Shown here piece by piece: positions 18,915 through 27,803 of a stretch of 64,000 nucleotides of DNA. How positions within the stretch are numbered: the stretch's first letter is position 1; each line of letters opens with the position of its first letter. The notes under the pieces are model-generated. The model worked only from the letters and a program-made list of their open reading frames with translations, searched no databases and was not told the origin of the DNA. Source of the DNA: Kibdelosporangium sp. MJ126-NF4 (lineage in GTDB: Bacteria > Actinomycetota > Actinomycetes > Mycobacteriales > Pseudonocardiaceae); NCBI RefSeq assembly GCF_000826545.1, contig NZ_CDME01000002.1, forward strand, positions 1,559,187 through 1,623,186, given 5' to 3'. Both the position numbers and the translations under genes were made by a program.

Positions 18915-20696
18915 ATGTTCACCACCCGGCCCACCTTGCAGGGCACGTTCGGCATGGCGTCCTCCACGCACTGGCTCGCGTCCGCGACGGCGATGGCGGT
19001 GTTGGAGGACGACGGCAACGCGTTCGACGCGGCGGTCGCCGCCGCCTTCGTGCTCCACGTCGTCGAACCGCACCTCAACGGCCCCGGCGGCGAAGTGCCG
19101 ATGATCATCGCCCCGACCGGCGGGCCGCCGAAGATCCTGTGTGGACAGGGTGGTGCCCCGGCCGGTGCCACCGTCGACCACTACACGTCGCTCGGCCTCG
19201 ATCTGGTGCCTGGCACCGGGCCGCTGGCCGCCGCCGTTCCCGGCGCGTTCGACGCCTGGATGCTGCTGCTGCGCGACCACGGCACGAAGCCGCTGGCCGA
19301 CGTGCTGAAGTACGCGATCGGCTACGCCGACAACGGCCACCCGGCGGTCGAGCGGGTCGGATCGACGGTCGAGACGGTCCGCGAGCTGTTCGAGACCGAG
19401 TGGACCAGTTCCGCCGCCGTGTACCTGAAGGACGGCAAGGCCCCTGCCGCCGGAGCGCTGCTGCGCAACCCTGCGCTGGCGGACACCTGGCGTCGTGTGA
19501 TCGGGGAAGCCGAGGCGGCGGGCTCCGGCCGTGAGGCGCAGATCGACAAGGCACGCGAGGTGTGGCGCGAGGGTTTCGTGGCCGAGGCGATCGCCGAGGC
19601 AGTCGCGCTGCCCACAATGGACACCTCCGGCGAGCGGCACGTGGGCACGCTGACCGCCGACGACCTCGCCGCGTTCGAAGCCACCTACGAGGACCCGGCC
19701 ACCTACGAGTGGAACGGCTGGACGGTCGCCAAACCGGGACTGTGGAGCCAGGGCCCGGCCTTCCTCCAGCAACTCGCGCTGCTGCCGGACAACCTGGAGT
19801 ACGGCACACCCGACTACGTGCACACCCTCATCGAGGGCACCAAACTCGCGATGGCCGACCGGGAGGCGTGGTACGGCGACAGCACCGACATCACGCTGGA
19901 CGCGTTGCTGGCCAAGGACTACAACGACGCCCGCCGCGCGCTCGTCGGCGCCGAGGCCTCGCTGGAGCTCAGGCCGGGCAGCCCCGGCGGCCGCACACCC
20001 CGGCTGCCGAAAGTGATCACCGACGGCCGTCCACTGGACGTGCCGATGGCCGCCGGAGCGGGCGAGCCGACCGTGGCCCGCGACGGCGGCACCCGCGGCG
20101 ACACCTGTCATGTCGACGTCGTCGACCGGTGGGGCAACATGATCGCGGCCACGCCCAGCGGTGGCTGGCTGCAGTCCAACCCGGTCATCCCCAGCCTGGG
20201 ATTCCCGCTGGGTACCCGGCTGCAGATGTCCTGGCTCGAACCGGGCCTGCCGAACTCACTCGTGCCGGGGCGGCGGCCGCGAACGACGCTGAGCCCGTCG
20301 CTGGCGCTGCGCGACGGCGAACCGATCATGGCGTTCGGCACCCCGGGCGGCGACCAGCAGGACCAGTGGAGCCTGCATTTCCTCGTCGCCGTCGCATTGC
20401 GGGGAAATGTCCGAAACGGACTCGACCTGCAAGGCGCCATCGACGCACCGAACTGGCACAACGACGGTTTCCCGAGCTCTTTCTACCCGCGCGCCTCGGT
20501 CGCGGGAAGTGTCACGGTCGAATCGCGGATCGACGAGGAGGTCATCATCGAACTCATTCGCCGCGGACACACCGTGACCGTGGGCGAGCCCTGGTCGGAG
20601 GGGAGGTTGTGCGCGGTCGCACGTGACCCGGAATCACGTGTGCTGTCGGCGGCGGCCAACCCGCGTGGCATGCAGGGCTACGCGGCCGGTCGGTAA
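18915..20696 (+). CDS. Gamma-glutamyltransferase-family Ntn hydrolase, cytosolic
   Basis: 593-residue member of the gamma-glutamyltranspeptidase/cephalosporin-acylase family. Such proteins cleave themselves before a catalytic threonine, which here is T397 in RGDTCHVDVVDRWGNMIA. The upstream large-subunit part has EDDGNAFDAAVAAAFVLHVV, then EPHLNGPGGE, and PGAFDAW. The small-subunit part has LVPGRRPRTTLSPSLALRDG and MAFGTPGGDQQDQW. Unlike secreted GGTs it has no signal peptide, so it probably acts in the cytoplasm on gamma-glutamyl peptides, glutathione-like compounds or a beta-lactam-like amide. The start at 18915 lies about 9 nt after GGCGAAAGG. It is controlled presumably by the divergent LysR. 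The dipeptide importer 136 bp downstream may supply substrates. Confidence 0.85.
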   Translation: MFTTRPTLQGTFGMASSTHWLASATAMAVLEDDGNAFDAAVAAAFVLHVVEPHLNGPGGEVPMIIAPTGGPPKILCGQGGAPAGATVDHYTSLGLDLVPGTGPLAAAVPGAFDAWMLLLRDHGTKPLADVLKYAIGYADNGHPAVERVGSTVETVRELFETEWTSSAAVYLKDGKAPAAGALLRNPALADTWRRVIGEAEAAGSGREAQIDKAREVWREGFVAEAIAEAVALPTMDTSGERHVGTLTADDLAAFEATYEDPATYEWNGWTVAKPGLWSQGPAFLQQLALLPDNLEYGTPDYVHTLIEGTKLAMADREAWYGDSTDITLDALLAKDYNDARRALVGAEASLELRPGSPGGRTPRLPKVITDGRPLDVPMAAGAGEPTVARDGGTRGDTCHVDVVDRWGNMIAATPSGGWLQSNPVIPSLGFPLGTRLQMSWLEPGLPNSLVPGRRPRTTLSPSLALRDGEPIMAFGTPGGDQQDQWSLHFLVAVALRGNVRNGLDLQGAIDAPNWHNDGFPSSFYPRASVAGSVTVESRIDEEVIIELIRRGHTVTVGEPWSEGRLCAVARDPESRVLSAAANPRGMQGYAAGR

Positions 20697-20715
20697 CCGG
20701 CCGCGCGGGAAAACA

Positions 20716-20745
20716 GCGGTCCAATCCGCAGGACCGCGATTTTTT
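20716..20745 (+). terminator. Rho-independent terminator after the transferase gene
   Basis: GCGGTCC (20716-20722) pairs with GGACCGC (20731-20737), followed by GATTTTTTC. The next 85 bp are unusually AT-rich for this genome and probably hold the promoter of the importer operon. Confidence 0.8.
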
Positions 20746-20832
20746 CGTGCGTTTTTCCGGCGTTTTCATGACTGAGATCTTTTAACCATTTCGAGATATA
20801 CAAAGCCGAATACACGCCGTACGTTACTGGCC

Positions 20833-22458
20833 ATGCGACGTTCCCGAGTGCTGGTGATCGCGGCAGTAACGGCCATGGCGGCCGCCTGTGTCCCGATCCA
20901 GGCGGTCACGTCCACCGGCGAACACACCGACGATTTCGGCACACCTGTCGGCGACCAACGGGTGCGGGCGGGCGGCGAGTTGGTGATGGGCCTGTCCAAC
21001 GAGCCCGACCGGCTCGATCCGACCACCTCCAGTTCGCTCTACACGCGGTACGTGATGAACACGATCTGCGAGAAGTTGTACGACATGGAGTCCGGCGGCA
21101 AGGTCGTTCCGCAACTGGCCACCGCGCTGCCCACGGTCTCCCCCGACGGCCTCACGGTGACCATCCCGGTCCGCACCGGGATCACGTTCGCCGACGGCTC
21201 GCCGTTCGACGCGAACGCCGTCAAGACCAGCCTGCAGCGCCACCTCACGATGAAGACATCCCAGCGCTCCAGCGAGATGGGCCCGATCGAGAGCATCACC
21301 ACGACCGCCGCGGACACCGTGGTGATCCGCTACAAACGCCCGTTCGCGCCGATCACGGCCGCGCTCGCGGACCGCGCCGGGATGATCATGTCGCCGGTCG
21401 CGTTGACCGCGAAAGGCGACAACTTCAGCGACACGCCGGTCTGCGTCGGCCCGTTCAAGTTCGTCAAGCGCGTCCCGCAGACCTCGATCACGGTGACCCG
21501 CGACCCGAACTACTACGACGCGGCCAAGGTGCACCTGGACACGATCGTCTACCGGATCATGCCGGACGCCAACACCCGCGCGGCGAACCTGCGGTCCGGT
21601 GACGTCCAGGTGGCCGACACCATCTCGCCCCAGGACGTGGACGCGCTCGCCAAGGACCGTTCACTGCGGGTGTTACAGGCGGGATCCCTTGGCTACCAGG
21701 CAGTCACCATCAACACCGGCAATGTGGACGGTGTCGGCAAGCCACCGAAGCCGATCGACACCCCGCTCGCGCGGGATGCCCGCGTCCGCGAGGCGTTCGT
21801 GCTCACGGTGGACCGGGAAACACTCGTCAACACCGTGTTCAACAACTGGTTCGAGCCGGCATGCTCGCCCATCGCGCCACAAAGCCCGTACGCCTCGGCG
21901 GCGAGCAACGCCTGTCAGAAGTTCGACCCGGCCCGGTCCCGTCAGCTGCTCGCCGAAGCCGGGGTGCCGACCCCGCTGCGAGTGGAGATGCTGGTGACCA
22001 ACACGCAGGACCAGTTGCGGTTCGCGCAGGCGTTGCAGGCCAGCGTCGCGGAGGGCGGATTCGACCTGCGGATCGTCCCTGTCGAGTACTCCACGCTGCT
22101 GGACGTGCAGAAACGCGGTGACTTCGAACTGCTGCAGCTGGGCTGGTCGGGACGGATCGACCCGGACGCCAACATGACCCGGTTCCTCGGCACCGCGGCG
22201 GCGGCCAACTACGGCGGCTTCGCCGCGAAGGAGCTGGACGACCTGCTCGCCCAGGCGTCCCGTACCAACGACGTCGCCCAACGCGCCGAGCTGTACGGCA
22301 AGGCGATCCAGCTGATCCAACGGGAGAACCCGATCGTCTACACCTACAGGTTGCGCAACCTCACCGTGCACACCAGACGCGTCACCGGCGTCGAGACGTA
22401 CGCCGACGGCGTGGTGCGGCTGGGCAAGGCCGCGTTCGTCGAAGGTCAGGAGGGATAG
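20833..22458 (+). CDS. Dipeptide/oligopeptide ABC transporter, substrate-binding lipoprotein
   Basis: 541-residue SBP_bac_5 family protein. The N-terminus is a lipoprotein signal (MRRSRVLVIAAVTAMAAAC), with the conserved cysteine at residue 19. It should be anchored to the outer face of the membrane. Family hallmarks include ELVMGLSNEPDRLDPTTSSS, the PDGLTVTIPVRTGITFADGS motif and DPNYYDAAKVHLDTIVYRI. It captures peptides or similar cationic ligands for the permeases downstream. It overlaps the first permease by one base (TAG/GTG), so the four importer genes are one translationally coupled operon. The exact ligand cannot be read, but the context (dipeptidase, gamma-glutamyltransferase) favours short peptides. 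Confidence 0.9.
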   Translation: MRRSRVLVIAAVTAMAAACVPIQAVTSTGEHTDDFGTPVGDQRVRAGGELVMGLSNEPDRLDPTTSSSLYTRYVMNTICEKLYDMESGGKVVPQLATALPTVSPDGLTVTIPVRTGITFADGSPFDANAVKTSLQRHLTMKTSQRSSEMGPIESITTTAADTVVIRYKRPFAPITAALADRAGMIMSPVALTAKGDNFSDTPVCVGPFKFVKRVPQTSITVTRDPNYYDAAKVHLDTIVYRIMPDANTRAANLRSGDVQVADTISPQDVDALAKDRSLRVLQAGSLGYQAVTINTGNVDGVGKPPKPIDTPLARDARVREAFVLTVDRETLVNTVFNNWFEPACSPIAPQSPYASAASNACQKFDPARSRQLLAEAGVPTPLRVEMLVTNTQDQLRFAQALQASVAEGGFDLRIVPVEYSTLLDVQKRGDFELLQLGWSGRIDPDANMTRFLGTAAAANYGGFAAKELDDLLAQASRTNDVAQRAELYGKAIQLIQRENPIVYTYRLRNLTVHTRRVTGVETYADGVVRLGKAAFVEGQEG

Positions 22459-23414
22459 TGGCGCGCCACCTGTTGCACCGGCTCTGGCAGTCCGCACTCA
22501 CCTTGGTACTCGCGTCGATCATCGTGTTCATCGGCGTCCGCGCGCTGCCCGGTGATCCCGCGCTGGCGATGGCCGGTGAGGAGGCCGATCCGGCGACGGT
22601 CGCCGCGGTCCGCGCGCAACTCGGCCTGGACGAGTCCGTCGTGGTGCAGTACCTGAAGTTCATGGGCAACGCGCTCACCGGCGATTTCGGCAAGTCGGTG
22701 CGCACCGGCACGCCCGTCAGCGAGATGCTCGGCGCCACACTGCCCGTGACGATCCAGCTCGCGGTCTACGCGATGCTGATCGCCTTGCTGCTCGGCCTGG
22801 CCTTCGGTGTCGTCGCGGCGGTGTTCCGCGGCCGGTGGCCGGAGTGGACGGCCAACGGTTTCTCCCTGTTCGCCTTGTCCGTGCCCACGTTCTGGCTCGG
22901 CATCCTCGCGGTCCTGTATCTCTCGGTACAGCTGGGCTGGTTTCCCGCGTCCGGCTATGTTTCCCCGTTCGACCATCCGCTGCGTGGCGTCTACTACCTC
23001 ACGCTGCCCGCGCTGATCCTCGGCCTCACGCACGCCGCCGTGGTGCAGCGGCAGACCCGCTCGTCGATGGTGCAGACGCTCACCGCGGACTTCGTGCGGA
23101 CCGCGCGGGCGAAAGGTCTCAGCCGTGGCGCGGTGATCTTCCGGTTCGGGCTGCGCAACAGCCTGATCGTGGTGACGACGATCGTGGGACTGCAGTTGGG
23201 CGGGCTGATCGCGGGCGCGGTGGTCACCGAACGGATCTTCAGCCTGCCGGGCATCGGCAAGCTCACGCTCGACTCCGTGTTCACCCGCGACTACCCGGTG
23301 ATCCAGGCGGTCGTGCTCGTGATCACCGCCGCGTACATCGTGATCAACCTGCTGGTCGACTTCCTGTACACGGTCATCGACCCGCGCATGCGCGTCTCCG
23401 GGAGGGCAACATGA
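22458..23414 (+). CDS. Peptide ABC transporter permease, DppB type
   Basis: 318-residue inner-membrane protein with about six transmembrane helices. The opening (RHLLHRLWQSALTLVLASII, then VFIGVRALPGDPA) and the EAA-type loop (ADFVRTARAKGLSRGAVIFR, then FGLRNSLI) are typical of DppB/OppB/GsiC. It starts with GTG at 22458, overlapping the stop of the binding protein. Its own stop overlaps the ATG of the second permease (ATGA). It forms the channel with the DppC-type subunit. Confidence 0.92.
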   Translation: MARHLLHRLWQSALTLVLASIIVFIGVRALPGDPALAMAGEEADPATVAAVRAQLGLDESVVVQYLKFMGNALTGDFGKSVRTGTPVSEMLGATLPVTIQLAVYAMLIALLLGLAFGVVAAVFRGRWPEWTANGFSLFALSVPTFWLGILAVLYLSVQLGWFPASGYVSPFDHPLRGVYYLTLPALILGLTHAAVVQRQTRSSMVQTLTADFVRTARAKGLSRGAVIFRFGLRNSLIVVTTIVGLQLGGLIAGAVVTERIFSLPGIGKLTLDSVFTRDYPVIQAVVLVITAAYIVINLLVDFLYTVIDPRMRVSGRAT

Positions 23415-24307
23415 CTGTTGTGGATCCGGTCGGCGGTGGTGAACTCGGCCGTGTGCGTGGCCGGACGCTGCGCAAGTTGTGGCACAACCCGATGGGTGTG
23501 GTCGGCGGTGTCCTGCTGCTGATCGTGGTCGTCGCCGGGGTGTTCGCGCCGTGGCTGGCGCCGTACCCACCGGCCCAGGTGCACTTCACCACGCCGTTCC
23601 AGCAGCCGTTCACCGTCGGGTTCGCGCTGGGCACCGACGATCTCGGCCGGGACGTGCTGTCCCGCGTGCTGTACGGGGCACGCGCGTCGCTTGAGGTGGG
23701 TGTGCTGTCGGTGTTGCTGGCGGTCGTCGTCGGCGTCCCGCTGGGTCTGCTGGCGGGGTACTGGCGGTGGCTGGACGCCGTGGTGTCGCGGATGGCGGAC
23801 CTGATGCTGGCGTTCCCGTTCCTCATCCTGGCCGTCGGTCTCGCCGCGATCAACGGCGGCGGCATCGGCAACGCGGCCATCGCGCTCGGCATCGCCAACA
23901 TCCCGACCATGATCCGCGTGGTGCGGGCGGAGACGCTGCGGCTCAAGGAATCCGACTTCGTGCTGGCCGCGCAGACGATGGACGCGGGCGCGGCACGAGT
24001 GCTCGGCATGCACATCCTGCCCAACGCGCTGTCCGCGATCATCGTGCAGGCCACGGTGATCATGCCGACGGCCGTGCTCGGCGAGGCCATCCTGTCGTTC
24101 CTCGGCCTGGGCATCCAACCGCCGGACCCGAGCCTGGGCATCATGCTGTCCGACGCGCAGCAGTACCTGTTCCGGACGGTCTGGCCCGGTGTGTTCCCCG
24201 GCGTCGCGATCGCGTTGATCTGCCTGGGGTTCAACCTGTTCGGTGACGCGCTGCGCGACGCACTCGATCCGAAGGCGACCGGCGTCGGCAAGAGGGGGAA
24301 GCGATGA
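23411..24307 (+). CDS. Peptide ABC transporter permease, DppC type
   Basis: 298 residues. I start it at ATG 23411, which overlaps the previous stop (ATGA) after GGAGGG; the much longer upstream open frame is a shadow of DppB. Family marks are LWHNPMGVVGGVLLLIVVVA, the conserved FALGTDDLGRDVLSRVLYGA, and the EAA loop (LAAQTMDAGAARVLGMHILP, then NALSAIIVQATV). The stop overlaps the ATPase start in the same ATGA fashion. Confidence 0.92.
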   Translation: MTVVDPVGGGELGRVRGRTLRKLWHNPMGVVGGVLLLIVVVAGVFAPWLAPYPPAQVHFTTPFQQPFTVGFALGTDDLGRDVLSRVLYGARASLEVGVLSVLLAVVVGVPLGLLAGYWRWLDAVVSRMADLMLAFPFLILAVGLAAINGGGIGNAAIALGIANIPTMIRVVRAETLRLKESDFVLAAQTMDAGAARVLGMHILPNALSAIIVQATVIMPTAVLGEAILSFLGLGIQPPDPSLGIMLSDAQQYLFRTVWPGVFPGVAIALICLGFNLFGDALRDALDPKATGVGKRGKR

Positions 24308-25878
24308 CCGAGCCGCTGCTGGAAGTCAGCGACCTGGAAGTGTCCTTCGGTGACGTGCCCGCCGTGCGCGGCGCCGGTTTACGGTTGATGCCCGGCGAAC
24401 GGATCGCGGTGGTGGGCGCGTCCGGGTCGGGCAAGTCGACGACCGCGCACGCGATCATGGGGCTGCTGCCGGGTTCCGGCCAGGTCACCGGCGGCCGGAT
24501 CAGCTTCCGCGGCGAGGACATCACCAACGTCGGGGAGAACCGGCTGCGCCGGTTGCGCGGTCGCGAGATCGGTCTGGTGCCGCAGGACCCGATGTCGAAC
24601 CTGAACCCGGTCTCCCGCGTCGGCCACCAGGTCGCCGAAACCCTGGTGGCGCACGGTCTGGCCGGTCGCAGGGAAGCCAAGCGCCGGGCGGTGGAGATCC
24701 TGGCCGAGGCCGGGCTGCCCGAGCCCGCCAGGCGAGCACGCCAGTACCCGCACGAGTTCTCCGGCGGGATGCGGCAACGGGTGCTGATCGCGATCGGCCT
24801 GGCGTGCCGCCCGGACCTGCTGATCGCCGACGAGCCGACCTCCGCGCTGGACGTGACCGTGCAGCGGCAGATCCTCGACCACCTGGAGAAGCTGACCCAG
24901 GACCTGGGCACGGCACTGCTGCTGGTCACCCACGACCTCGGGCTGGCCGCCGACCGAGCCGACCACGTCGTGGTGATGTCCGAGGGCACAGTGGTCGAAA
25001 CCGGCCCGGCACGCGAGATTCTCACCGCGCCGCAGCACGAGTACACCCGGCGGCTCGTGGCCGCCGCGCCCTCGCTGACCACGTCCGCGCACCGGACCGT
25101 GACGGCGGCCGAGCCCGTCCTGGAAGTCACCGCAGTGACCAAGGAGTACCGGATCCGCGGTGGCGGCGGGGCGTTGCGCGCCACCGACGACGTGTCGTTC
25201 ACCGTGGGACGTGGCCAGACGACCGCGATCGTCGGTGAGTCCGGGTCGGGCAAGACCACAACCGCCCACATGGTCCTCGGCCTGGTCACCCCGACCTCGG
25301 GCACGATCAGCCTCGACGGCACCGACGTGACCGCGAACCGCAAAGCCGCCCGCCGCGCGATGCAGGCAGTCTTCCAGGACCCGTACGGTTCGCTCGACCC
25401 GATGTTCACGGTGCAGCGCCTGATCACCGAGCCGCTGCGGATCTTCGGCATCGGCGACCGCGCGTCCCAACAGGCCCGGGTGGCCGAGCTGCTGGACCAG
25501 GTCGGGCTGACGCCGTCGATGGCGCAGCGGTACCCGAACGAACTGTCCGGCGGGCAGCGTCAACGCGTGGCGATCGCCCGTGCCCTGGCACCCGGACCAC
25601 GGCTGGTGGTCTGCGACGAGGCGGTGTCGGCGCTCGACGTGCTCGTGCAGGACCAGATCCTGCGGCTGCTGGACGACCTGCAGCGGGAACTCGGACTGAG
25701 CTACCTGTTCATCTCCCACGATCTCGCAGTCGTCCGGTCCATCGCGCACAAGGTCGTGGTGATGCGGCACGGCCGCGTGGTCGAACAGGGACCGGCTGAG
25801 CAGGTGCTCGACTCCCCCACCGATCCGTACACCCGGCAACTGCTCGACGCGATTCCGGGCGCGGGCGTGTTCAACTGA
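24304..25878 (+). CDS. Fused double ATPase of the peptide ABC transporter (DppD-DppF type)
   Basis: 524-residue protein with two complete ABC domains in tandem. Domain 1 has Walker A GASGSGKSTT, signature SGGMRQRV and Walker B LLIADEPTSALDV. Domain 2 has GESGSGKTTT, SGGQRQRV and LVVCDEAVSALDV. In many bacteria these are separate genes (dppD, dppF); here one chain supplies both nucleotide sites, as in YliA/GsiA. Domain 2's Walker B has EAVSALD rather than the usual EPTSALD, a normal variant in DppF-type subunits. It ends the coupled operon, and the VanX-like gene follows after 37 bp. Confidence 0.93.
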   Translation: MTEPLLEVSDLEVSFGDVPAVRGAGLRLMPGERIAVVGASGSGKSTTAHAIMGLLPGSGQVTGGRISFRGEDITNVGENRLRRLRGREIGLVPQDPMSNLNPVSRVGHQVAETLVAHGLAGRREAKRRAVEILAEAGLPEPARRARQYPHEFSGGMRQRVLIAIGLACRPDLLIADEPTSALDVTVQRQILDHLEKLTQDLGTALLLVTHDLGLAADRADHVVVMSEGTVVETGPAREILTAPQHEYTRRLVAAAPSLTTSAHRTVTAAEPVLEVTAVTKEYRIRGGGGALRATDDVSFTVGRGQTTAIVGESGSGKTTTAHMVLGLVTPTSGTISLDGTDVTANRKAARRAMQAVFQDPYGSLDPMFTVQRLITEPLRIFGIGDRASQQARVAELLDQVGLTPSMAQRYPNELSGGQRQRVAIARALAPGPRLVVCDEAVSALDVLVQDQILRLLDDLQRELGLSYLFISHDLAVVRSIAHKVVVMRHGRVVEQGPAEQVLDSPTDPYTRQLLDAIPGAGVFN

Positions 25879-25915
25879 TTGCCCCGTCTTCGGCTTCATG
25901 CTAGACACCGTCGCC

Positions 25916-26758
25916 ATGGTGAGATTCAGGATGCGCGGCCTGGTGGTCACCGCGGCGAGCTTGCTGGCCGTCGTCATCACTCCGGCGACGGCACTGGCCA
26001 CATCGGAACTGGGTACATCGGAACCGGGTACATCGAAACCGAAGGCGCCGCGGGAGTTCGTCGCGCTGCGCGACGTCGATCCGACGATCGTGCAGGAGAT
26101 GCGTTATCTCACCCCGCACAACTTCGTCGGCGAGCGGATAACCGGCTACCTGCAGCCGATCTGCATCCTGACAAGGGACACGGCCGAGGCGCTGCACAAG
26201 GCGCAGGTGCAGTTCCTGCGCCGGGGACTGACTCTCAAGGTGTACGACTGCTACCGGCCGCAGCGCGCCGTCGACCACTTCGTTCGATGGGCGGAGAACC
26301 TGTCCGACGAGCGGATGAAGGCCGAGTTCTACCCGCTGGTGAACAAGAACCGGCTTTTCGAGGACGGCTACATCGCGGCGAAGTCCGGGCACAGCCGGGG
26401 AAGCACCCTGGACCTGACACTGACGCGCCTGCCGGTGGTCCCGACGCGGCCGTATCGACCAGGCGAACCCCTGGTGCCGTGTTACGCGCCGCCCGCTGAG
26501 CGGTTCCCGGACAACTCGATCGACATGGGCACCGGCTTCGACTGTTTCGACACGCTCGCCCACACCCTCGATCCGAGGATCCAGGGCGAGCAGCTGCGAA
26601 ACCGGTTGCTGCTGAAGGAAGGTCTGGAAGCGGTCGGGTTCCGCAACCTCCCGGAGGAGTGGTGGCACTACACCTTCAAGCCGGAAACGTTCCCAGCCAC
26701 CTACTTCGACTTCCCCGTCTCACGAAGCTCGTTGACCGGCTGCCTCGGGGGGATATAA
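25916..26758 (+). CDS. Secreted D-alanyl-D-alanine dipeptidase, VanX/DdpX family
   Basis: 280-residue zinc peptidase of family M15D. Zinc and catalytic residues are all present with VanX spacing: H159 and D166 in SGHSRGSTLDL, and E248 and H251 in EEWWH. YDCYRPQRAVDHFV is the usual upstream arginine motif. The N-terminus (MVRFRMRGLVVTAASLLAVV through ALA) is a signal peptide, so it acts outside the membrane, unlike the cytosolic VanX of resistance clusters. After the signal the DNA repeats GGGTACATCGGAAC imperfectly, giving TSELGTSEPGTSKP. Start choice is weak: ATGs occur at 25898, 25916 and 25931, none with a strong ribosome site. It lies 37 bp after the peptide-importer operon, which suggests extracellular cleavage of D-Ala-D-Ala (or other dipeptides) coupled to uptake. 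No vanH or vanA neighbours are visible. Confidence 0.85.
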   Translation: MVRFRMRGLVVTAASLLAVVITPATALATSELGTSEPGTSKPKAPREFVALRDVDPTIVQEMRYLTPHNFVGERITGYLQPICILTRDTAEALHKAQVQFLRRGLTLKVYDCYRPQRAVDHFVRWAENLSDERMKAEFYPLVNKNRLFEDGYIAAKSGHSRGSTLDLTLTRLPVVPTRPYRPGEPLVPCYAPPAERFPDNSIDMGTGFDCFDTLAHTLDPRIQGEQLRNRLLLKEGLEAVGFRNLPEEWWHYTFKPETFPATYFDFPVSRSSLTGCLGGI

Positions 26759-26795
26759 AAGGTATCGGTCATGATCGACGGCAGAACCGGGAGGA

Positions 26796-27569
26796 GAGTT
26801 CCGTCAAAATCGAGCTGTGCGCGCAAGCGCAAGAAACCGCCTTGCACGTAAGCGGGCAAGGGCGCAAGCGGCCTTGCGCGTGAGCGGCCTTGCGCGCATA
26901 GCGCATGGGTGGGGTTCGTGGTTGGTTTCCTCCCGTGTGGCCTGGGCGCAGCCATACCATGGCGTGTCGGGAGGTCGGCCTACGCGACCCAACCCACAGC
27001 GCAGGCGATACCGACCTCCCGGCACGTCGTGGTTTCCTCTGGCAGGTCATACGGGAGGGGACCGACCACGCCCTCACTGGACCCAGGAAATCACGCGGGC
27101 TGAGCCAACCGGGTGGGGCACGAATGGTTGGTTTCCCTCTTGGAGGCCTGCCGTCCGGCGAGGACCTTCTTTTTTTCTTGCCACAAAAGAAAAAAGAGAT
27201 GCCTCGCCGACGGGCAGGCCGCCAAGAGGGGACACAAAGAACTCGGTTCGCCGAGCCGGTTCGCTTAACCCACGTGACTTCCTGGGTCAAGTGGAGGCGC
27301 GGGGCGCCCCTCCCATATGGCCTGCCCAAGGGAACCACAGGCTGTCAAGAGGTCGGTACCGCCTCGCGCCGTGGGTTGAGTCGCGTAGGCCGACCTCCTG
27401 ACAGCCAGTGGTTGGCTTCGCCCAGGCCATACGGGAGGGACACCCCACGAACCACACCCCTGCGCTTGCGCGCATGCCGCAAGCCGCTGCGCTGGCGCGC
27501 ATGCCGTCTTGGTGCCGGAACCCGCGCACATCACCCACACGTAACCGACTTCCCGACTTTGACGAACCC
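26796..27569. mobile_element. Giant fold-back palindrome, probable non-autonomous element
   Basis: The whole 774-bp segment is an imperfect inverted repeat centred at about 27182. The ends match: GAGTTCCGTCAAAATCGAG (26796-26814) against GGGTTCGTCAAAGTCGGG read on the minus strand from 27569. Inner parts match over roughly 280 bp per arm. Examples are TCGGCCTACGCGACCCAACC (near 26975) with its partner near 27380, and CACTGGACCCAGGAAATCAC (near 27078) with its partner near 27275. The centre is CTTCTTTTTTTCTT opposed to AAAAGAAAAAAGAG. Smaller cruciforms are nested, for example CGGGAGGTCGG (26968-26978) with CCGACCTCCCG (27011-27021). The outer 90 bp of each arm is rich in GCGCAAGCGC. All open frames here are palindrome artefacts. 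No transposase is present and no clear target duplication was seen. I infer a MITE-like or structured-RNA element. Confidence 0.7.
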
Positions 27570-27572
27570 TGG

Positions 27573-27728
27573 GAGTGGCATGGTGTTCAGCAGGCGCAGG
27601 TTGACGTGCGCGGAATGTCGGAGATCCGGGTGCGGCCCGACGGGCCGTCGACGATTGGCCAGGGTGGCCCGAAGTACGACCCTGACGGCGTCTTCGCCTT
27701 CCCGCAGGGAATCACCAACCTCCGCTGA
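27573..27728 (+). pseudogene. Possible 3' gene remnant next to the fold-back element
   Basis: An open frame enters from the element and ends with MSEIRVRPDGPSTIGQGGPK followed by YDPDGVFAFPQGITNLR. Its composition looks protein-like rather than palindrome-derived. No start with a ribosome site is visible, and I do not recognise the family. It may be the C-terminal piece of a gene cut by the element, or a 37-codon gene starting at 27618. Confidence 0.3.
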
Positions 27729-27803
27729 GTGTTGGACGTCTCAGAATGTGCTCGCCGGACGGCATCCGGAATAGGGCTCGGGCTGATCGTGCTGTAGGTG
27801 GTC

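Noticed and set aside
25916..26758. VanX as part of a vancomycin-resistance cluster
   Set aside because: No vanH, vanA, vanR or vanS neighbours, and this copy has an export signal; salvage context fits better.
26905..27774. 289-aa frame across the fold-back element
   Set aside because: Its translation is mirrored by equally long frames on the other strand, an artefact of the palindrome; no domain and no ribosome site.
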